NCBI GenBank assembly: GCA_024278555.1
Contig: JAJRSX010000036.1
Location: 1 to 41,462, forward strand
DNA: 41,462 bases
Direction: 5' to 3'
From: a bacterium
GTDB lineage: Bacteria > CG2-30-53-67 > CG2-30-70-394
In this document: piece after piece, positions 24,889 through 37,474 of the stretch
Layout of the letters: every line of letters begins with the position of its first letter
How positions within the stretch are numbered: the stretch's first letter is position 1
Position numbers and translations under genes: made by a program
The notes under the pieces: generated by a model
Databases searched by the model: none
The model's input: only the letters and a program-made list of their open reading frames with translations
Told to the model about the DNA's origin: nothing

Positions 24889-25686
24889 TTACACACCGAT
24901 CTTGAAGGTGCGACGGAAGTTTGCCTCCAGGGTCGTTTCCACCTCGGCGACCTCCATCCCGCGGAGCTCGGCGATGGTGGCGACGGTGGCGGCGACGTTC
25001 GCCGGCTCGTTGCGCTCACCCCTGACCGGCGCCAGGTAGGGGGCGTCGGTCTCGGTGAGGAGGCGCTCCAGGGGGAGCTCGCGCGCCATCTTCAGGAAGA
25101 GCTCGTTTTTCGCGAGGTTGGCGGGAATGGAGCAGTAGAGGCCCGCCTCGCACGCCCGTCGGGCGAGCTTGAAGCGGCCGCTGAAGCAGTGGAGGTCGAC
25201 GCGGGTGGCGCCATGGTCGAGGAGCATCTCGATCGCCTCGGCCTCGGCGCGGCGCGAGTGGACGATGAGCGGCAGGTCGTGGCGGAGGGCGAGGTCGATG
25301 AGGGCGGCGAAGACCTCCCGCTGACGGCCCATGTGGGCGGCGACCCAGTGGCCGTCGAGGCCGCACTCGCCGATCGCCACCGCCTCGGGCGCGTGGGCGT
25401 CGATGAAGGCGAGTTCCGCCTCGACATCGCACGGCGCCTGCGCCCACGGCAGCTCCGGACCGCTGGCGAGGAGCTCGTTCGCCACCGCGTCCACCGGGTA
25501 GATGCCGAGCGCCGGGAGGACCTCCGGGTAGGCCTCGGCGAGGGCCAGGGCGGCGCGGTTGGTGGGGCCGTCGGTGCCGTTGGTCACCATCCACCGGACG
25601 CCGGCGGCGCGGGCGCGGGCGACGACCTCCGGCAGGTCGTCGGCAAAGGCCGGGTCGGTGAGGTGGGTGTGGCTGTCGGCGTGCAT
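24889..25686 (-). CDS. TatD family metal-dependent hydrolase/DNase
   Basis: A 265-residue TIM-barrel metallohydrolase. Metal ligands are visible as DSHTHL near residue 4, GECGLD near residue 110, the PLIVHSRR histidine, LHCFSG and TETDAPYLAPVRG. TatD-type proteins are 3'-5' exonucleases or related phosphodiesterases in the cytoplasm; the family has several paralogues per genome, so the precise substrate is unknown. It runs convergent with the PEP-CTERM gene and starts at the ATG whose first base is 25686. In other genomes the gene often follows metG or holB; here it is alone. Confidence 0.95.
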   Translation of the reverse strand: MHADSHTHLTDPAFADDLPEVVARARAAGVRWMVTNGTDGPTNRAALALAEAYPEVLPALGIYPVDAVANELLASGPELPWAQAPCDVEAELAFIDAHAPEAVAIGECGLDGHWVAAHMGRQREVFAALIDLALRHDLPLIVHSRRAEAEAIEMLLDHGATRVDLHCFSGRFKLARRACEAGLYCSIPANLAKNELFLKMARELPLERLLTETDAPYLAPVRGERNEPANVAATVATIAELRGMEVAEVETTLEANFRRTFKIGV

Positions 25687-26042
25687 GGGGAGGACTCGCT
25701 GCGCTCGCCAGTAGGCAGAGAGAGGAAAGTCGGGAGGATTGCGGGTTTAATTTCTCTCGGAAGGGGGACGCCCGCTGTCAGAGGGATTCGTGGATTCGAG
25801 ACAACTGCCTATCCCCTTAGCTCATGACGGACGGCGTACTTCATTCTGAAAACGCCAGGTTGAGCATGGCGAGTGACATGGCATCCAACCGCGTAGGGGG
25901 GAGCCGTTTTCAAGTACGACATCTCACTCTTCCTCAATCGGGAAATGGACAACCCCTCGAAGGGGAAATTCACCACGGAGACACGGAGGGCACAGAGAAC
26001 TACATCAGAAAACAGCATGATGTTTACAGCGTCCGCGGTTGT
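25687..26042. other. Spacer holding the left half of an interrupted repeat element
   Basis: This includes the 21-bp left inverted repeat at 25807-25827 and the CACGGAGACACGGAGG arm at 25971-26004, and ends with the target-site copy GTTGT (26038-26042). No gene is seen. Confidence 0.6.
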
Positions 26043-26177
26043 CCATGATCGTCGGCTCCCCTTCCCCCATTGGTGGAAGGGAGCCTGAAGATGCAAAGGG
26101 ATGGGACGATCCAGGCTGCGCGGCGTCTTCACCCAGCGGGTGAAGGTACGAAGCCGGCCTCTCGGAATGGAGGATCG

Positions 26178-26204
26178 GTGCCCCGCCGGCCTGCGGCGGG
26201 GCAC
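26178..26204 (+). other. Leader hairpin upstream of the transposase
   Basis: GTGCCCCGCCG and CGGCGGGGCAC form a perfect stem around GCCTG, 88 bases before the transposase ATG. Many insertion sequences use such a structure to block read-through transcription or translation from outside; that role is inference. Confidence 0.5.
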
Positions 26205-26291
26205 GAAAGAGGCACTCCTGCTCCCCCGCGAGCGGGGGATGTGGTAGGGAGAAAGCGACGAAACCAACCCCAATCCACCAGGAGTGCCCCG

Positions 26292-27714
26292 ATGGTTTTG
26301 ACGCAAGGCGTGCTGTCTTTCAAGGTCGAGTTGGTTGCTGAGGAGAAGGAGTGGGTCACCGCCCGTGCCGCCTTACCGCTGGTGATCGAGGCAATGCGGA
26401 AGGTGATCCCGCGGACCACGTACCCACGGCTGGCGAAGGCACTGAGGTACGCCAGCGTGAGCCCGGTGCGGCGGGCGATCGAGAGTCTCGTGGCTCTGGT
26501 GGTGGCCGGCGGCGAGCATCTGAGTGATCTGGAGATCCTGCGCACCGAGACGGGGCTGACGGCGCTGCTGGGCTTTCGGATCATCAGCCCCAGTCAGGCG
26601 AAGAGCTTCCTCTACCGTTTCCACCAGAATGCAGAGGGGGGAGCGGCTGAGCGACCTGGAGGACGCCGCCTTGTCGCAGGCCGGCAAGGCGACGATTCGC
26701 CCGGAGGGGCCCGGGCTGAAGACGTTGGCCGAGCTGGTGAGCCAAGTGGTCACCGCCGTCCAACGGGTCACGCCGCAAACCCACGCCACGTTGGACGTGG
26801 ATGCCACGATCGTCGAGGCGCACAAGAAAAGGGCGTTGAAGGCGTACGAGGGGACGGTGGGGTATCAGCCGCAGATGGCCTACTGGGCCGAGACGCGGGT
26901 GTGGGTGGCCGACGAGTTTCGAGACGGCAATGTCCCGGCGGCCTACAAGGCCAAGGACCTCCTCCAGCGGGCGTTCGGGGCCCTGCCCGCGGGGGTGTCT
27001 ATGCGCTACCTGCGTGCGGACTCGGCCTTCTACGACGAGGCGGCGCTCACCCGGGCGGATGCGGCGGGGCTCCAGTTTGCCGTCTCCGCGGACATGAGCC
27101 CGGCGTTGTCGGCCGCCATCGCGGCGCTCCCGGAGACGGCGTGGCACCCCTACGCCGGTCGCGATGGCCGGTCCTCCGAGAGGGAGGAGCGCGAGTGGGC
27201 CGAGGTCGTCTTCGTCCCGAGCTGGGCGCGGAACTTCAAGAAGGAGGGCGTGGCCTTTCGCTACTTGGCCATTCGGGTCCGGCCGCGCCAGGGCGAGCTG
27301 TTTGATGCGGAGCCCTCGTGGCGCCACTTCGCGGTGGTGAGCAACCGGACCGGGGACGGGGAGACCCTCTTGCGGTGGCAGCGGGGCAAGCAGGGGACGG
27401 TGGAGCATGGCCATGGGGAGATGAAGAACGACCTGGGGGCGGGGGTGCTGCCGTGTGGTCGGTTTGGCGCCAACGCAGCGTGGTGGCGGCTCAACGTGGT
27501 GGCCTCCAACCTCTTGGCCTACCTGCAAGCGGGTGCGTTGCCGAAGGCGCTTGCCAAGGCACGCCCGAAGACCCTGCGGTTCTGCTTTTTCAACCTCGCC
27601 GGCCGGGTGATCCGTCACGCGCATGCCGTAGTGCTCAAGCTCTCGGCGGCCTTCCCCTATGCCCAGGACTACCTCCGCGCCCGCGCCTGGCTCGCCCGAG
27701 AAGCCGTGACCTAG
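26292..27714 (+). pseudogene. IS1380-family transposase, frameshifted
   Basis: The first part (ATG 26292, AGGAG at 26280-26284) encodes the N-terminal domain up to about 26637, including GLTALLGFRIISPSQAKSFLY. The catalytic part continues in another frame to 27714 with the DDE features LDVDATIVEAHKK, LRADSAFYD and HGHGEMKNDLGAG. The frames meet at a run of six G's (26636-26641); one G fewer would give a single frame of about 473 codons, the normal size for IS1380 transposases. A -1 slip would not join them, so classical programmed -1 frameshifting is excluded; a one-base insertion, transcriptional slippage or a sequencing error could each explain it. A downstream ATG at 26629 opens the second frame but lacks the N-terminal domain. 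Confidence 0.88.
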
Positions 27715-28188
27715 CGGCCACGCGGGAGCGGCCTCGACGGAGGGGGCATGCGGCTTCTCGCCGCCACGGCGACGTGCGCCTGAAATCCGCCGTTTCGCCC
27801 GCCTCAGCGACCGGAGTCCCCTCTCGAGTGCCCCGATGCCTCCCGTCGGCCCTCGATAACCCTGCCCCAGCGAGAACAAGACCGCTGAGCCCCCCCCACC
27901 AACTCGATCCCAGGCCTCTCTGGGGAGCGAGCCGACGATTATGGGTTGTCGTCCCTTCTTGACGATCCCTTGCAGTTCTCTGTGCCCTCTGTGTCTTCCA
28001 TGAGGAGGCCTTCAGGGCTGACACCGTGACCACATGGTGATTCCTTCGATCCTGATGGGTGGATCCACTTCCCCCCTTGAGCCTTTGCTGTCTTCCGATT
28101 GCCCTTCTCCGATCATGAGCTAAGGGGATAGGCGTATCGAGGCAAGGTTGGCCTTCAGGGTCAGAGCTGCCTACTGCCTACTGCTGTT
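27715..28188. other. 474-bp spacer: IS right end, repeat right half, no gene
   Basis: This contains the IS right inverted repeat (27927-27944), the target copy GTTGT, the CTCTGTGCCCTCTGTGTC arm at 27972-28001 and the right 21-bp repeat at 28113-28133. No further coding sequence is evident. Confidence 0.6.
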
Positions 28189-28644
28189 TCAGATCGCCGG
28201 TCCTGCCGGGGTGGAGAGCTCGACGCCGGCGCCGAGGTCGAAGACCAGGATGCCGCCGCGGCGGGCGGTGAGGACGAGGAGGGAGATGGTGAGCAGGCCG
28301 ACGGCGAGGTAGGCGAGGAGCGGCACGGTTTTGCGGCGGAAGCGGACCATCATGCGCAGGGCGAGCATGCCGGTGCCGAGGAAGTTGATCACCCCGGCGA
28401 ACTCGTGGTGGGTCTCCAGGGCCGCCTTGAGGGGCGGCGCCAGGGGCTCAAGGGCGTGGGCCGCTGCCTGGCCGGTGAGGCCGGCAACGAAGGAGGCCAC
28501 CACCCCTACCCCGACGAGGAGGAAGGTGACGTCCGCCCAGGCGGTGCGCTGGAGGAGGAGAAAGATGCCGTCGAGGAGAAACCCCACCAGGAGGAGGACG
28601 ATGGGGAAGTGGACCACCACCGGGTGGATCTGCTCGATGGGCAT
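28189..28644 (-). CDS. DUF2231 family membrane protein
   Basis: A 151-residue protein with four hydrophobic segments. It begins MPIEQIHPVVVHFPIVLL, where the HP...VHFPI box with two His is the hallmark of DUF2231 membrane domains, and a third His pair lies at ALETHHEFAG. The His arrangement suggests haem or metal binding within the membrane, but the family has no settled function. It is the last gene of a minus-strand run; mtnA ends 125 bases upstream, with a GTAGGAG-type repeat between them, so cotranscription is doubtful. Length and start are normal for the family. Confidence 0.85.
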   Translation of the reverse strand: MPIEQIHPVVVHFPIVLLLVGFLLDGIFLLLQRTAWADVTFLLVGVGVVASFVAGLTGQAAAHALEPLAPPLKAALETHHEFAGVINFLGTGMLALRMMVRFRRKTVPLLAYLAVGLLTISLLVLTARRGGILVFDLGAGVELSTPAGPAI

Positions 28645-28727
28645 GGAGGACGCTCGCGGTATTCGCGTGGGTAGAAGCGGCAGGCCGCCGACTCTTTCGT
28701 CGGCGATTCATGCCATGGGGCTTGTGT

Positions 28728-28768
28728 GGCCCTCGGGGTATCGATCGCGGGAAAAAGCCCGCTCCTAC
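28728..28768 (-). repeat. GTAGGAG-type palindromic repeat at the mtnA 3' end
   Basis: On the minus strand this reads GGTAGGAGCGGGCTTTTTCC and then CGCGATCGATACC, with a GCGGG/CCCGC stem around a T-rich loop, starting at the base after the mtnA stop. It may act as a weak terminator. Confidence 0.6.
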
Positions 28769-30304
28769 CTATTTCTTGCCCTTCTTCGCGCTCTTCTTTG
28801 CGGCGGGAGCCTTCTTCACTGGAGCCTTCTTCACTGGGGCCTTCTTCACTGGGGCCTTCTTGGCGGTCGCCGGTTTTGCCGGGGCCTTCTTCGCGACCGC
28901 CTTCTTCTTGGGCGCGGCGCCCTTTTTCTTTGCCGGGGTGGGCTTCTCCGCCCCCTTCTTGGGCGCTGCCTTTTTCGCCTCGGCCTCCGACGGTGCTGCC
29001 GCGGCCTTGGTCTCCTCCCCCTCCTGCGCCCCGAGGCGCTTCAGCGCCTTTTGGCGCCGGCGGTCGAGAACTCGCTCCATCGCCTCGCCGGCGGCGACCT
29101 GCGCCGCCTTCTTGGCCGGGGTAAGGTGGCCCGCCTTGGCCGCCGCCTCGGCCGCGGTTCGGCGGATGAGCTGGATGGTGGCCGCGGCCTCGCGGTTAAA
29201 CGGCGTGGCCTGGGCCTGCCCCTTCTTGCGCAGGTCGACCGGCGAGAGCTTGTGCGGCTTGAGCTTGGCGTCGGTGGCGAACAGGTGCCGCACCCCCTTC
29301 GGGGCGATGATCCCGCGCTCGGTGACGTAGGCGGTGACCAGGGAGGCGGGGGTGACGTCGAAGGCGGGATTCCAGACCCGGGCCCGCTCCGGGGCGATCA
29401 TCGCCCGGCCCATGACCAGGGTGATCTCCTCTCCCTCGCGCTCTTCGATCGGAATGTCCATTCCGGTCTTGGCGTCGAGGTCGACGGTGGCGCAGGGGGC
29501 GGCGACGTAGAAGGGAATCTTGTGCGCCTTGGCGAGGGTCGCCAGGGCGTAGGTGCCGATCTTGTTGGCGAAGTCGCCGTTGGCGGCGATCCGGTCGGCA
29601 CCCACAAGGACCGCGTTGATCCGCCCGACCTTCATGAAGTGAGCCGCCATGGAGTCGGTGATCAGGGTGTAGGGGATGAACGCCTCTTCGCACTCCCACG
29701 CCGTGAGGCGTGCACCTTGGAACATCGGGCGGGTCTCGCAGATGACCATGGAGATCCGCCGTCCGGCGGCGATCGCCGTCTTTACCGCGGCGAGGGCGGT
29801 CCCTTCGCCGCCGGTCGCCAGCGCCCCGGCGTTGCAGTGGGTGAGGATGTAGTCACCAGAGGCAAGCAGCCCTGCACCCGCCTTGCCGATGGCCTGGTCA
29901 ATTGCGAGTTGCTCATCGCGTAGCTTGTTGGTGGCGGCGACCAGAAACTTGACGCGCTCGGCACCGTTCTTGGGGGCGCACTCCTCGATCGACGGCAGCA
30001 TCCGGTCGATCGCCCAGACGAGGTGGATCGCCGTGGGACGGCAGGCGCGCAGCTCCTCGGCGGCGGTGTAGAGGGCGTCGACGAACCCCTCGGCGTTGGT
30101 CTCGGTCTGCTGCTGTGCCGCGAGGGCGAGGCCGCACGCCCCGGCGAGGCCGATGAGCGGGGCGCCCCGGATGACCAGCGCCTGGATCGCGTCGATGACC
30201 TGGTGGTAGTCGGTGAACTCGCGGTAGGTCGTCTCGCGTGGCAACAGGCGCTGGTCGAGGACCCGCAGGCGGTTATTTTGCCACTCGATAATTTTGTAGT
30301 TCAT
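28769..30304 (-). CDS. mtnA: Methylthioribose-1-phosphate isomerase with a histone-H1-like tail
   Basis: Residues 1-345 are a complete MtnA/eIF2B-like isomerase that converts 5-methylthioribose-1-phosphate to the ribulose form in methionine salvage. Markers are RGAPLIGLAGA, the catalytic Cys157 in THCNAG, TRPMFQGARL, and the catalytic Asp237 in VGADRIAANGD, ending in WNPAFDVTPA and ITERG-like VTERGIIAP. The remaining 165 residues are not part of the family. They comprise a helical linker with ATPFNREAAATIQLIRRTAAEA and AMERVLDRRRQKALKR, and then a Lys/Ala/Pro tail with three KKAPV units and the end KKSAKKGKK. Such tails resemble histone H1 and bind nucleic acid or other polyanions. The frame is continuous with no internal start signal for the tail. 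No other salvage gene is adjacent. Confidence 0.94.
   Translation of the reverse strand: MNYKIIEWQNNRLRVLDQRLLPRETTYREFTDYHQVIDAIQALVIRGAPLIGLAGACGLALAAQQQTETNAEGFVDALYTAAEELRACRPTAIHLVWAIDRMLPSIEECAPKNGAERVKFLVAATNKLRDEQLAIDQAIGKAGAGLLASGDYILTHCNAGALATGGEGTALAAVKTAIAAGRRISMVICETRPMFQGARLTAWECEEAFIPYTLITDSMAAHFMKVGRINAVLVGADRIAANGDFANKIGTYALATLAKAHKIPFYVAAPCATVDLDAKTGMDIPIEEREGEEITLVMGRAMIAPERARVWNPAFDVTPASLVTAYVTERGIIAPKGVRHLFATDAKLKPHKLSPVDLRKKGQAQATPFNREAAATIQLIRRTAAEAAAKAGHLTPAKKAAQVAAGEAMERVLDRRRQKALKRLGAQEGEETKAAAAPSEAEAKKAAPKKGAEKPTPAKKKGAAPKKKAVAKKAPAKPATAKKAPVKKAPVKKAPVKKAPAAKKSAKKGKK
28809..28853. repeat. Three 15-bp tandem repeats in the mtnA tail
   Basis: GCCTTCTTCACTGGR is repeated three times head to tail, with a diverged fourth unit after it, encoding the KKAPV units of the C-terminal tail. 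Repeat number is likely to vary between strains. Confidence 0.85.
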
Positions 30305-30389
30305 CGAACTTCCTCATGGAAGGTGGAGATGGGCGGTTTCCCCCGAAAGGGGGCGCCATGGTAACAGCCCGGCCGGGGCGCGGGGAGGA

Positions 30390-34013
<3,624 letters not shown>

Positions 34014-34135
34014 GTTTCTGTCTTAACTCGTCCGGTTCGGGGGGCTCTGGATAATTTCGGTGGCTTGGGCCTCCGGCTTGATCGCTGCACGGGGGTGGCG
34101 GACCCTCACCCGCGGGGTAGGGGTGAGGCGGAGTC

Positions 34136-35446
34136 ATGGCGGGCGTTGCAATCACTACAGTCGAGCCGGGATCGGTGGCGGAGCAACTCGGCCTGCGCCC
34201 GGGGGATCGGTTGCTTGCGATCAACGGCCACCCCCTGCGCGACGCCCTCGATGTCTCCTACTACGGTGCCCTTGAGGAGCTGGACCTGGTGGTGCGTCGC
34301 GACGGCGCGGAGAGCTCCCTCTTGCTGGAGAAGGATCCGGGGGCGGCGCTCGGGGTGGAGGTGGAGACGATGGAGGTGCGGACGTGCAAGAACGACTGCC
34401 TCTTCTGCTTCGTCTACCAGAACCGTCCCCACCAGCGCCGTTCCCTCTATGTGAAGGACGAGGACTACCGCTTCTCCTTCCTCCACGGCCACTACATCAC
34501 CTTGTCGAACCTCTCGGAGGAGGACTGGGCGCGGATCTTCGAGCAGCGCCTCTCCCCCCTCTATATCTCGGTGCACGCGACGGATCCGGCGCTCCGCGAT
34601 CGCCTCCTGCGCAACCGTGTTCCGCAGCCGGTGCTGCCGCAGCTCCGGCGGCTGGTGGACGGCGGGATTCGGCTCCACACCCAGGTGGTGGTCTGTCCCG
34701 GCCTTAACGACGGGGCACAGCTCAGCCGTACCCTCCTCGACCTCGCCGCCCTGTATCCCGGGGTGCGATCGGTGGCGGTGGTGCCGGTGGGGCTCACCGA
34801 CCACCGGCGTAAGCTGCCCAACCTGCGGTCGGCCGACGGCGATGACGCACGCTCGCTCCTGGACCGGGTGGGCGGGCTCCAGCGGTGGTGCAGAGCGCGG
34901 CTTGGAACGCGTTTTTGCTTTGCCGCGGACGAGTGGTACCTCCTCGCCGGGCGGCAGGTCCCCGGCGCGAACCACTACGAGGGATATCCGCAGATTGCCG
35001 ATGGGGTCGGCGGCATGGCGCGCTTTGAGGCGGAGCTCAACGACCTGATCGAGGGGGAGGAGTCGCCCCCGCCCGCGGGAGAATACTGCTTTTTTACCGG
35101 CAAGCTCTTTGCCCCGGCGCTCACCCGCCACGTCGCCGAGCTGCGCCGCCGCTACCCGGACTGGCGCGGGCGGGTGGTCGCCCTGGAGAACCGGTATCTC
35201 GGCAGCGGCATCACCGTGGCCGGCCTTCTTGCCGGTGACGATGTGCGCCGCGGCCTGGCCCAATGTAGTGCGGACGAGGTGCCGGTCATTCCGCGGGTGA
35301 TGCTGGAGGAGGGGGGTGATACCTTCCTCGACGGCGTGACCGTGGAGCAGCTGCGGGCGGAGTGCCACTCGGGGCTGCGGGTGGTCGCCGCCGATGCCCA
35401 CGGGCTGCTGATGTCGGGGTTACGGTCAACGGTTGATCCATTGTAG
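34136..35446 (+). CDS. PDZ-radical SAM-DUF512 protein
   Basis: A 436-residue protein. Residues 1-65 form a PDZ-like domain (VEPGSVAEQLGLRPGDRLLAING). The radical SAM cluster motif CKNDCLFC (C84, C88, C91) is in RTCKNDCLFCF, with RYSFL-like YRFSFLHGHYITLSNL beyond it. The C-terminal part is DUF512, with VVCPGLNDG, VPVGLT, FFADEWYLLAG-like CFAADEWYLLAG and a final TV.GLL region. This family is widespread in anaerobes and cyanobacteria, commonly beside the GTPase gene der; its chemistry has not been established. ATG 34136 follows a GAGGCGGAG ribosome-binding stretch. A hairpin made of CCCTCACCC and GGGGTGAGG lies just before it. No der gene is visible here. Confidence 0.93.
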   Translation: MAGVAITTVEPGSVAEQLGLRPGDRLLAINGHPLRDALDVSYYGALEELDLVVRRDGAESSLLLEKDPGAALGVEVETMEVRTCKNDCLFCFVYQNRPHQRRSLYVKDEDYRFSFLHGHYITLSNLSEEDWARIFEQRLSPLYISVHATDPALRDRLLRNRVPQPVLPQLRRLVDGGIRLHTQVVVCPGLNDGAQLSRTLLDLAALYPGVRSVAVVPVGLTDHRRKLPNLRSADGDDARSLLDRVGGLQRWCRARLGTRFCFAADEWYLLAGRQVPGANHYEGYPQIADGVGGMARFEAELNDLIEGEESPPPAGEYCFFTGKLFAPALTRHVAELRRRYPDWRGRVVALENRYLGSGITVAGLLAGDDVRRGLAQCSADEVPVIPRVMLEEGGDTFLDGVTVEQLRAECHSGLRVVAADAHGLLMSGLRSTVDPL

Positions 35447-35590
35447 CCGAAGAGTTGCCATGCGGAATGGTAGCCTCGACGATCTGCGTGGTGGTGGAGC
35501 TACGGTCTTCTGGCTGCCCGGGGGGGCATCCCTCTTTGTGGGCAAGCCGTTGTTGTCTTCGGTAGCGTAGACCTCGAAGGGAGAGACAGG

Positions 35591-37309
35591 TTGGCCAAGA
35601 AGCTCGGTACCATGCTGGTTGAGGAGGCGCTGATCACCGAGGAGCAGCTTCAGCACGCCTTGGAGCAGCAGCTTTCTCATGGCGGGCGTCTCGGCTCAAA
35701 TCTCATTCAGCTCGGGATGGTGGAGGAGGGGGAGCTGCGCAACTTCCTCGCCCGGCAGCACGGGGTTGCGACCATCGATCTGGACACGGCGGAGCTGGCC
35801 CCCGCGGTGGTCAACCTGATCACCCCGTCGGTGGCCAAGCAGCACCACATCATCCCGGTCTCCAAGGCCGGCAACGTCCTCACCATCGCCATGGCGGACC
35901 CCCTCGATATCTTTGCCATCGAGGATGTGAAGTTCATGACCGGCCTCAACGTCGTCCCCATGGTGACGACGGAGAGCCAGATCAACCGCACACTGGAGCG
36001 GGTGTACGGGGTCAATGATGCCGCCGCGGAGGGCGGCCTCGCGATGGTGCTCCAGGACATGGAGCAAGAGGACGAGGTGGCCGTCCTCGCCGAAGAGGAG
36101 GAAGAGCTCAATATCGGGGACATCAAGAAGGCGATGGAGGATGCCCCGGTCGTCAAGCTGGTCAACTTTCTCCTCATTGACGCCATCGAGAAGCACGTCA
36201 GTGATATCCACATCGAGCCGTACGAGAAGATGTTGCGGGTGCGATATCGGATCGACGGGGTTCTTCAAGAGGTGATGAAGCCGCCGTACTCCCTCAAGGA
36301 CGCCATCACCTCCCGTATCAAGATCATGGCGGAGCTCGATATCGCCGAGCGGCGGTTGCCGCAGGATGGGCGGATCAAGCTGCGGACCAAGGGCAAGGAG
36401 GTCGACATCCGTGTCTCCATCATGCCCACCATCTTCGGGGAGAAGACGGTCATGCGTCTCCTCGATAAGTCCAACCTGATGGTGGACATGGGGAAGCTCG
36501 GTTTCGACCAGCAGGAGATGGATCTCCTCCAGGAGGCGATCCACGCCCCCTTCGGGATGATCCTGGTGACCGGCCCCACCGGGAGTGGTAAGTCGACCAC
36601 CCTCTATTCGGCGATCACCCAGATCAACAAGGTGAGCGACAACATCATGACCGCGGAGGACCCCGTTGAGTACAACTTGACGGGGATCAACCAGTGTCAG
36701 ATGAAGGAGAAGATCGGCTACACCTTCGCCGCCGCCTTGCGCTCCTTCCTGCGCCAGGATCCCGACGTCATCATGGTGGGGGAGATTCGCGACCTGGAGA
36801 CGGCGGAGATCTCCATTAAGGCGGCACTCACCGGCCACCTCGTCCTCTCCACCCTGCATACCAACGACGCCCCGAGTACGGTCAACCGGATGCTCAACAT
36901 GGGGGTTGAGCCCTTTTTGGTGACCTCCTCGGTGAACATGATCCTCGCTCAGCGGCTGGCTCGGCGGATCTGCACCCACTGCAAGGTCGAGGTGCCGACG
37001 CCGCCGGAGGTGCTGCAGCAGATCGGCTTTACGCCGGAGCAGGTCGAGGGTGCGGTGATCTACCAGGGGAGCGGTTGCGACCAGTGTGGGGACACCGGCT
37101 ACAAGGGCAGGGTAGGGCTCTACGAGATCATGAAGATGACCGATACGATCCGCGAGATCATTCTGAGAGGTGGATCCGGAATCGCGATCAAGGCGGCGGC
37201 GGTCGAGGGTGGTATGCGTACCCTCCGAATGGCCGGGATTCGCAAGATCCTTGAAGGCATGACCACCATCGAAGAGGTCCTTCGGGTGTCGGTTTCCGAC
37301 GACCAATAG
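35591..37309 (+). CDS. pilB: Type IV pilus extension ATPase
   Basis: A 572-residue hexameric ATPase that powers pilus extension from the cytoplasmic face. Residues 1-150 are the MshEN/T2SSE N-domain (LGTMLVEEALITEEQLQHAL). The ATPase core has the DIHIEPYEKMLRVRYRIDG Asp-box region, Walker A GPTGSGKST, EDPVEYNL, Walker B-like DPDVIMVGEIRD and the His-box LSTLHTNDA. The four-Cys zinc site CTHC ... CDQC near residue 460-500 is typical of PilB and GspE and absent from PilT. The start is TTG 35591, since conserved sequence begins there and GGGAGAG lies about 10 bases upstream; no ATG fits. Following genes pilT, pilC and pilS share the strand, an order known from Geobacter and Myxococcus. The residues 165-195 linker is very acidic. 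Confidence 0.97.
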   Translation: MAKKLGTMLVEEALITEEQLQHALEQQLSHGGRLGSNLIQLGMVEEGELRNFLARQHGVATIDLDTAELAPAVVNLITPSVAKQHHIIPVSKAGNVLTIAMADPLDIFAIEDVKFMTGLNVVPMVTTESQINRTLERVYGVNDAAAEGGLAMVLQDMEQEDEVAVLAEEEEELNIGDIKKAMEDAPVVKLVNFLLIDAIEKHVSDIHIEPYEKMLRVRYRIDGVLQEVMKPPYSLKDAITSRIKIMAELDIAERRLPQDGRIKLRTKGKEVDIRVSIMPTIFGEKTVMRLLDKSNLMVDMGKLGFDQQEMDLLQEAIHAPFGMILVTGPTGSGKSTTLYSAITQINKVSDNIMTAEDPVEYNLTGINQCQMKEKIGYTFAAALRSFLRQDPDVIMVGEIRDLETAEISIKAALTGHLVLSTLHTNDAPSTVNRMLNMGVEPFLVTSSVNMILAQRLARRICTHCKVEVPTPPEVLQQIGFTPEQVEGAVIYQGSGCDQCGDTGYKGRVGLYEIMKMTDTIREIILRGGSGIAIKAAAVEGGMRTLRMAGIRKILEGMTTIEEVLRVSVSDDQ

Positions 37310-37474
37310 GAGATAACGACTTAGCCACCCCGTCCTCTGTCCCATGGCGGTGTAGCGGCGGTGCTCGAACCCTCACCAACACCCGCACTGGGATGCGCTT
37401 CTATGCTTCTCGCGCCTCACTAAGTAGCAAGATCCATTTCATCTGAGTCACTACGACAGGAGAATATAGAAATC

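Larger units (their letters stand above)
26043..27944 (+). mobile_element. IS1380-family insertion sequence, 1902 bp
   Basis: Terminal inverted repeats of 18 bp are CCATGATCGTCGGCTCCC at 26043-26060 and, on the opposite strand, CCATAATCGTCGGCTCGC at 27927-27944 (two mismatches). The flanks are identical 5-bp direct repeats GTTGT (26038-26042 and 27945-27949), as made by transposition. The only gene is the frameshifted DDE transposase. An 11-bp-stem hairpin (26178-26204) lies in the leader. The exact target copy argues for a fairly recent insertion. Confidence 0.92.
25807..28133. repeat. Palindromic repeat element split by an insertion sequence
   Basis: The ends are perfect 21-bp inverted repeats (25807-25827 and 28113-28133, starting GCCTATCCCCTTAGC). 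Inside, arms at 25971-26004 and 27972-28001 (GGGCACAGAGAACT and its complement) also pair. Removing the insertion sequence leaves an element of about 420 bp without a coding region. Confidence 0.85.

Noticed and set aside
28809-28868. Short regular repeats as a CRISPR remnant
   Set aside because: They are 15-bp contiguous coding repeats (KKAPV) without spacers.
35447-35590. Possible riboswitch in the leader of pilB
   Set aside because: Some hairpin potential, but no match to any conserved riboswitch core that I can recognise.
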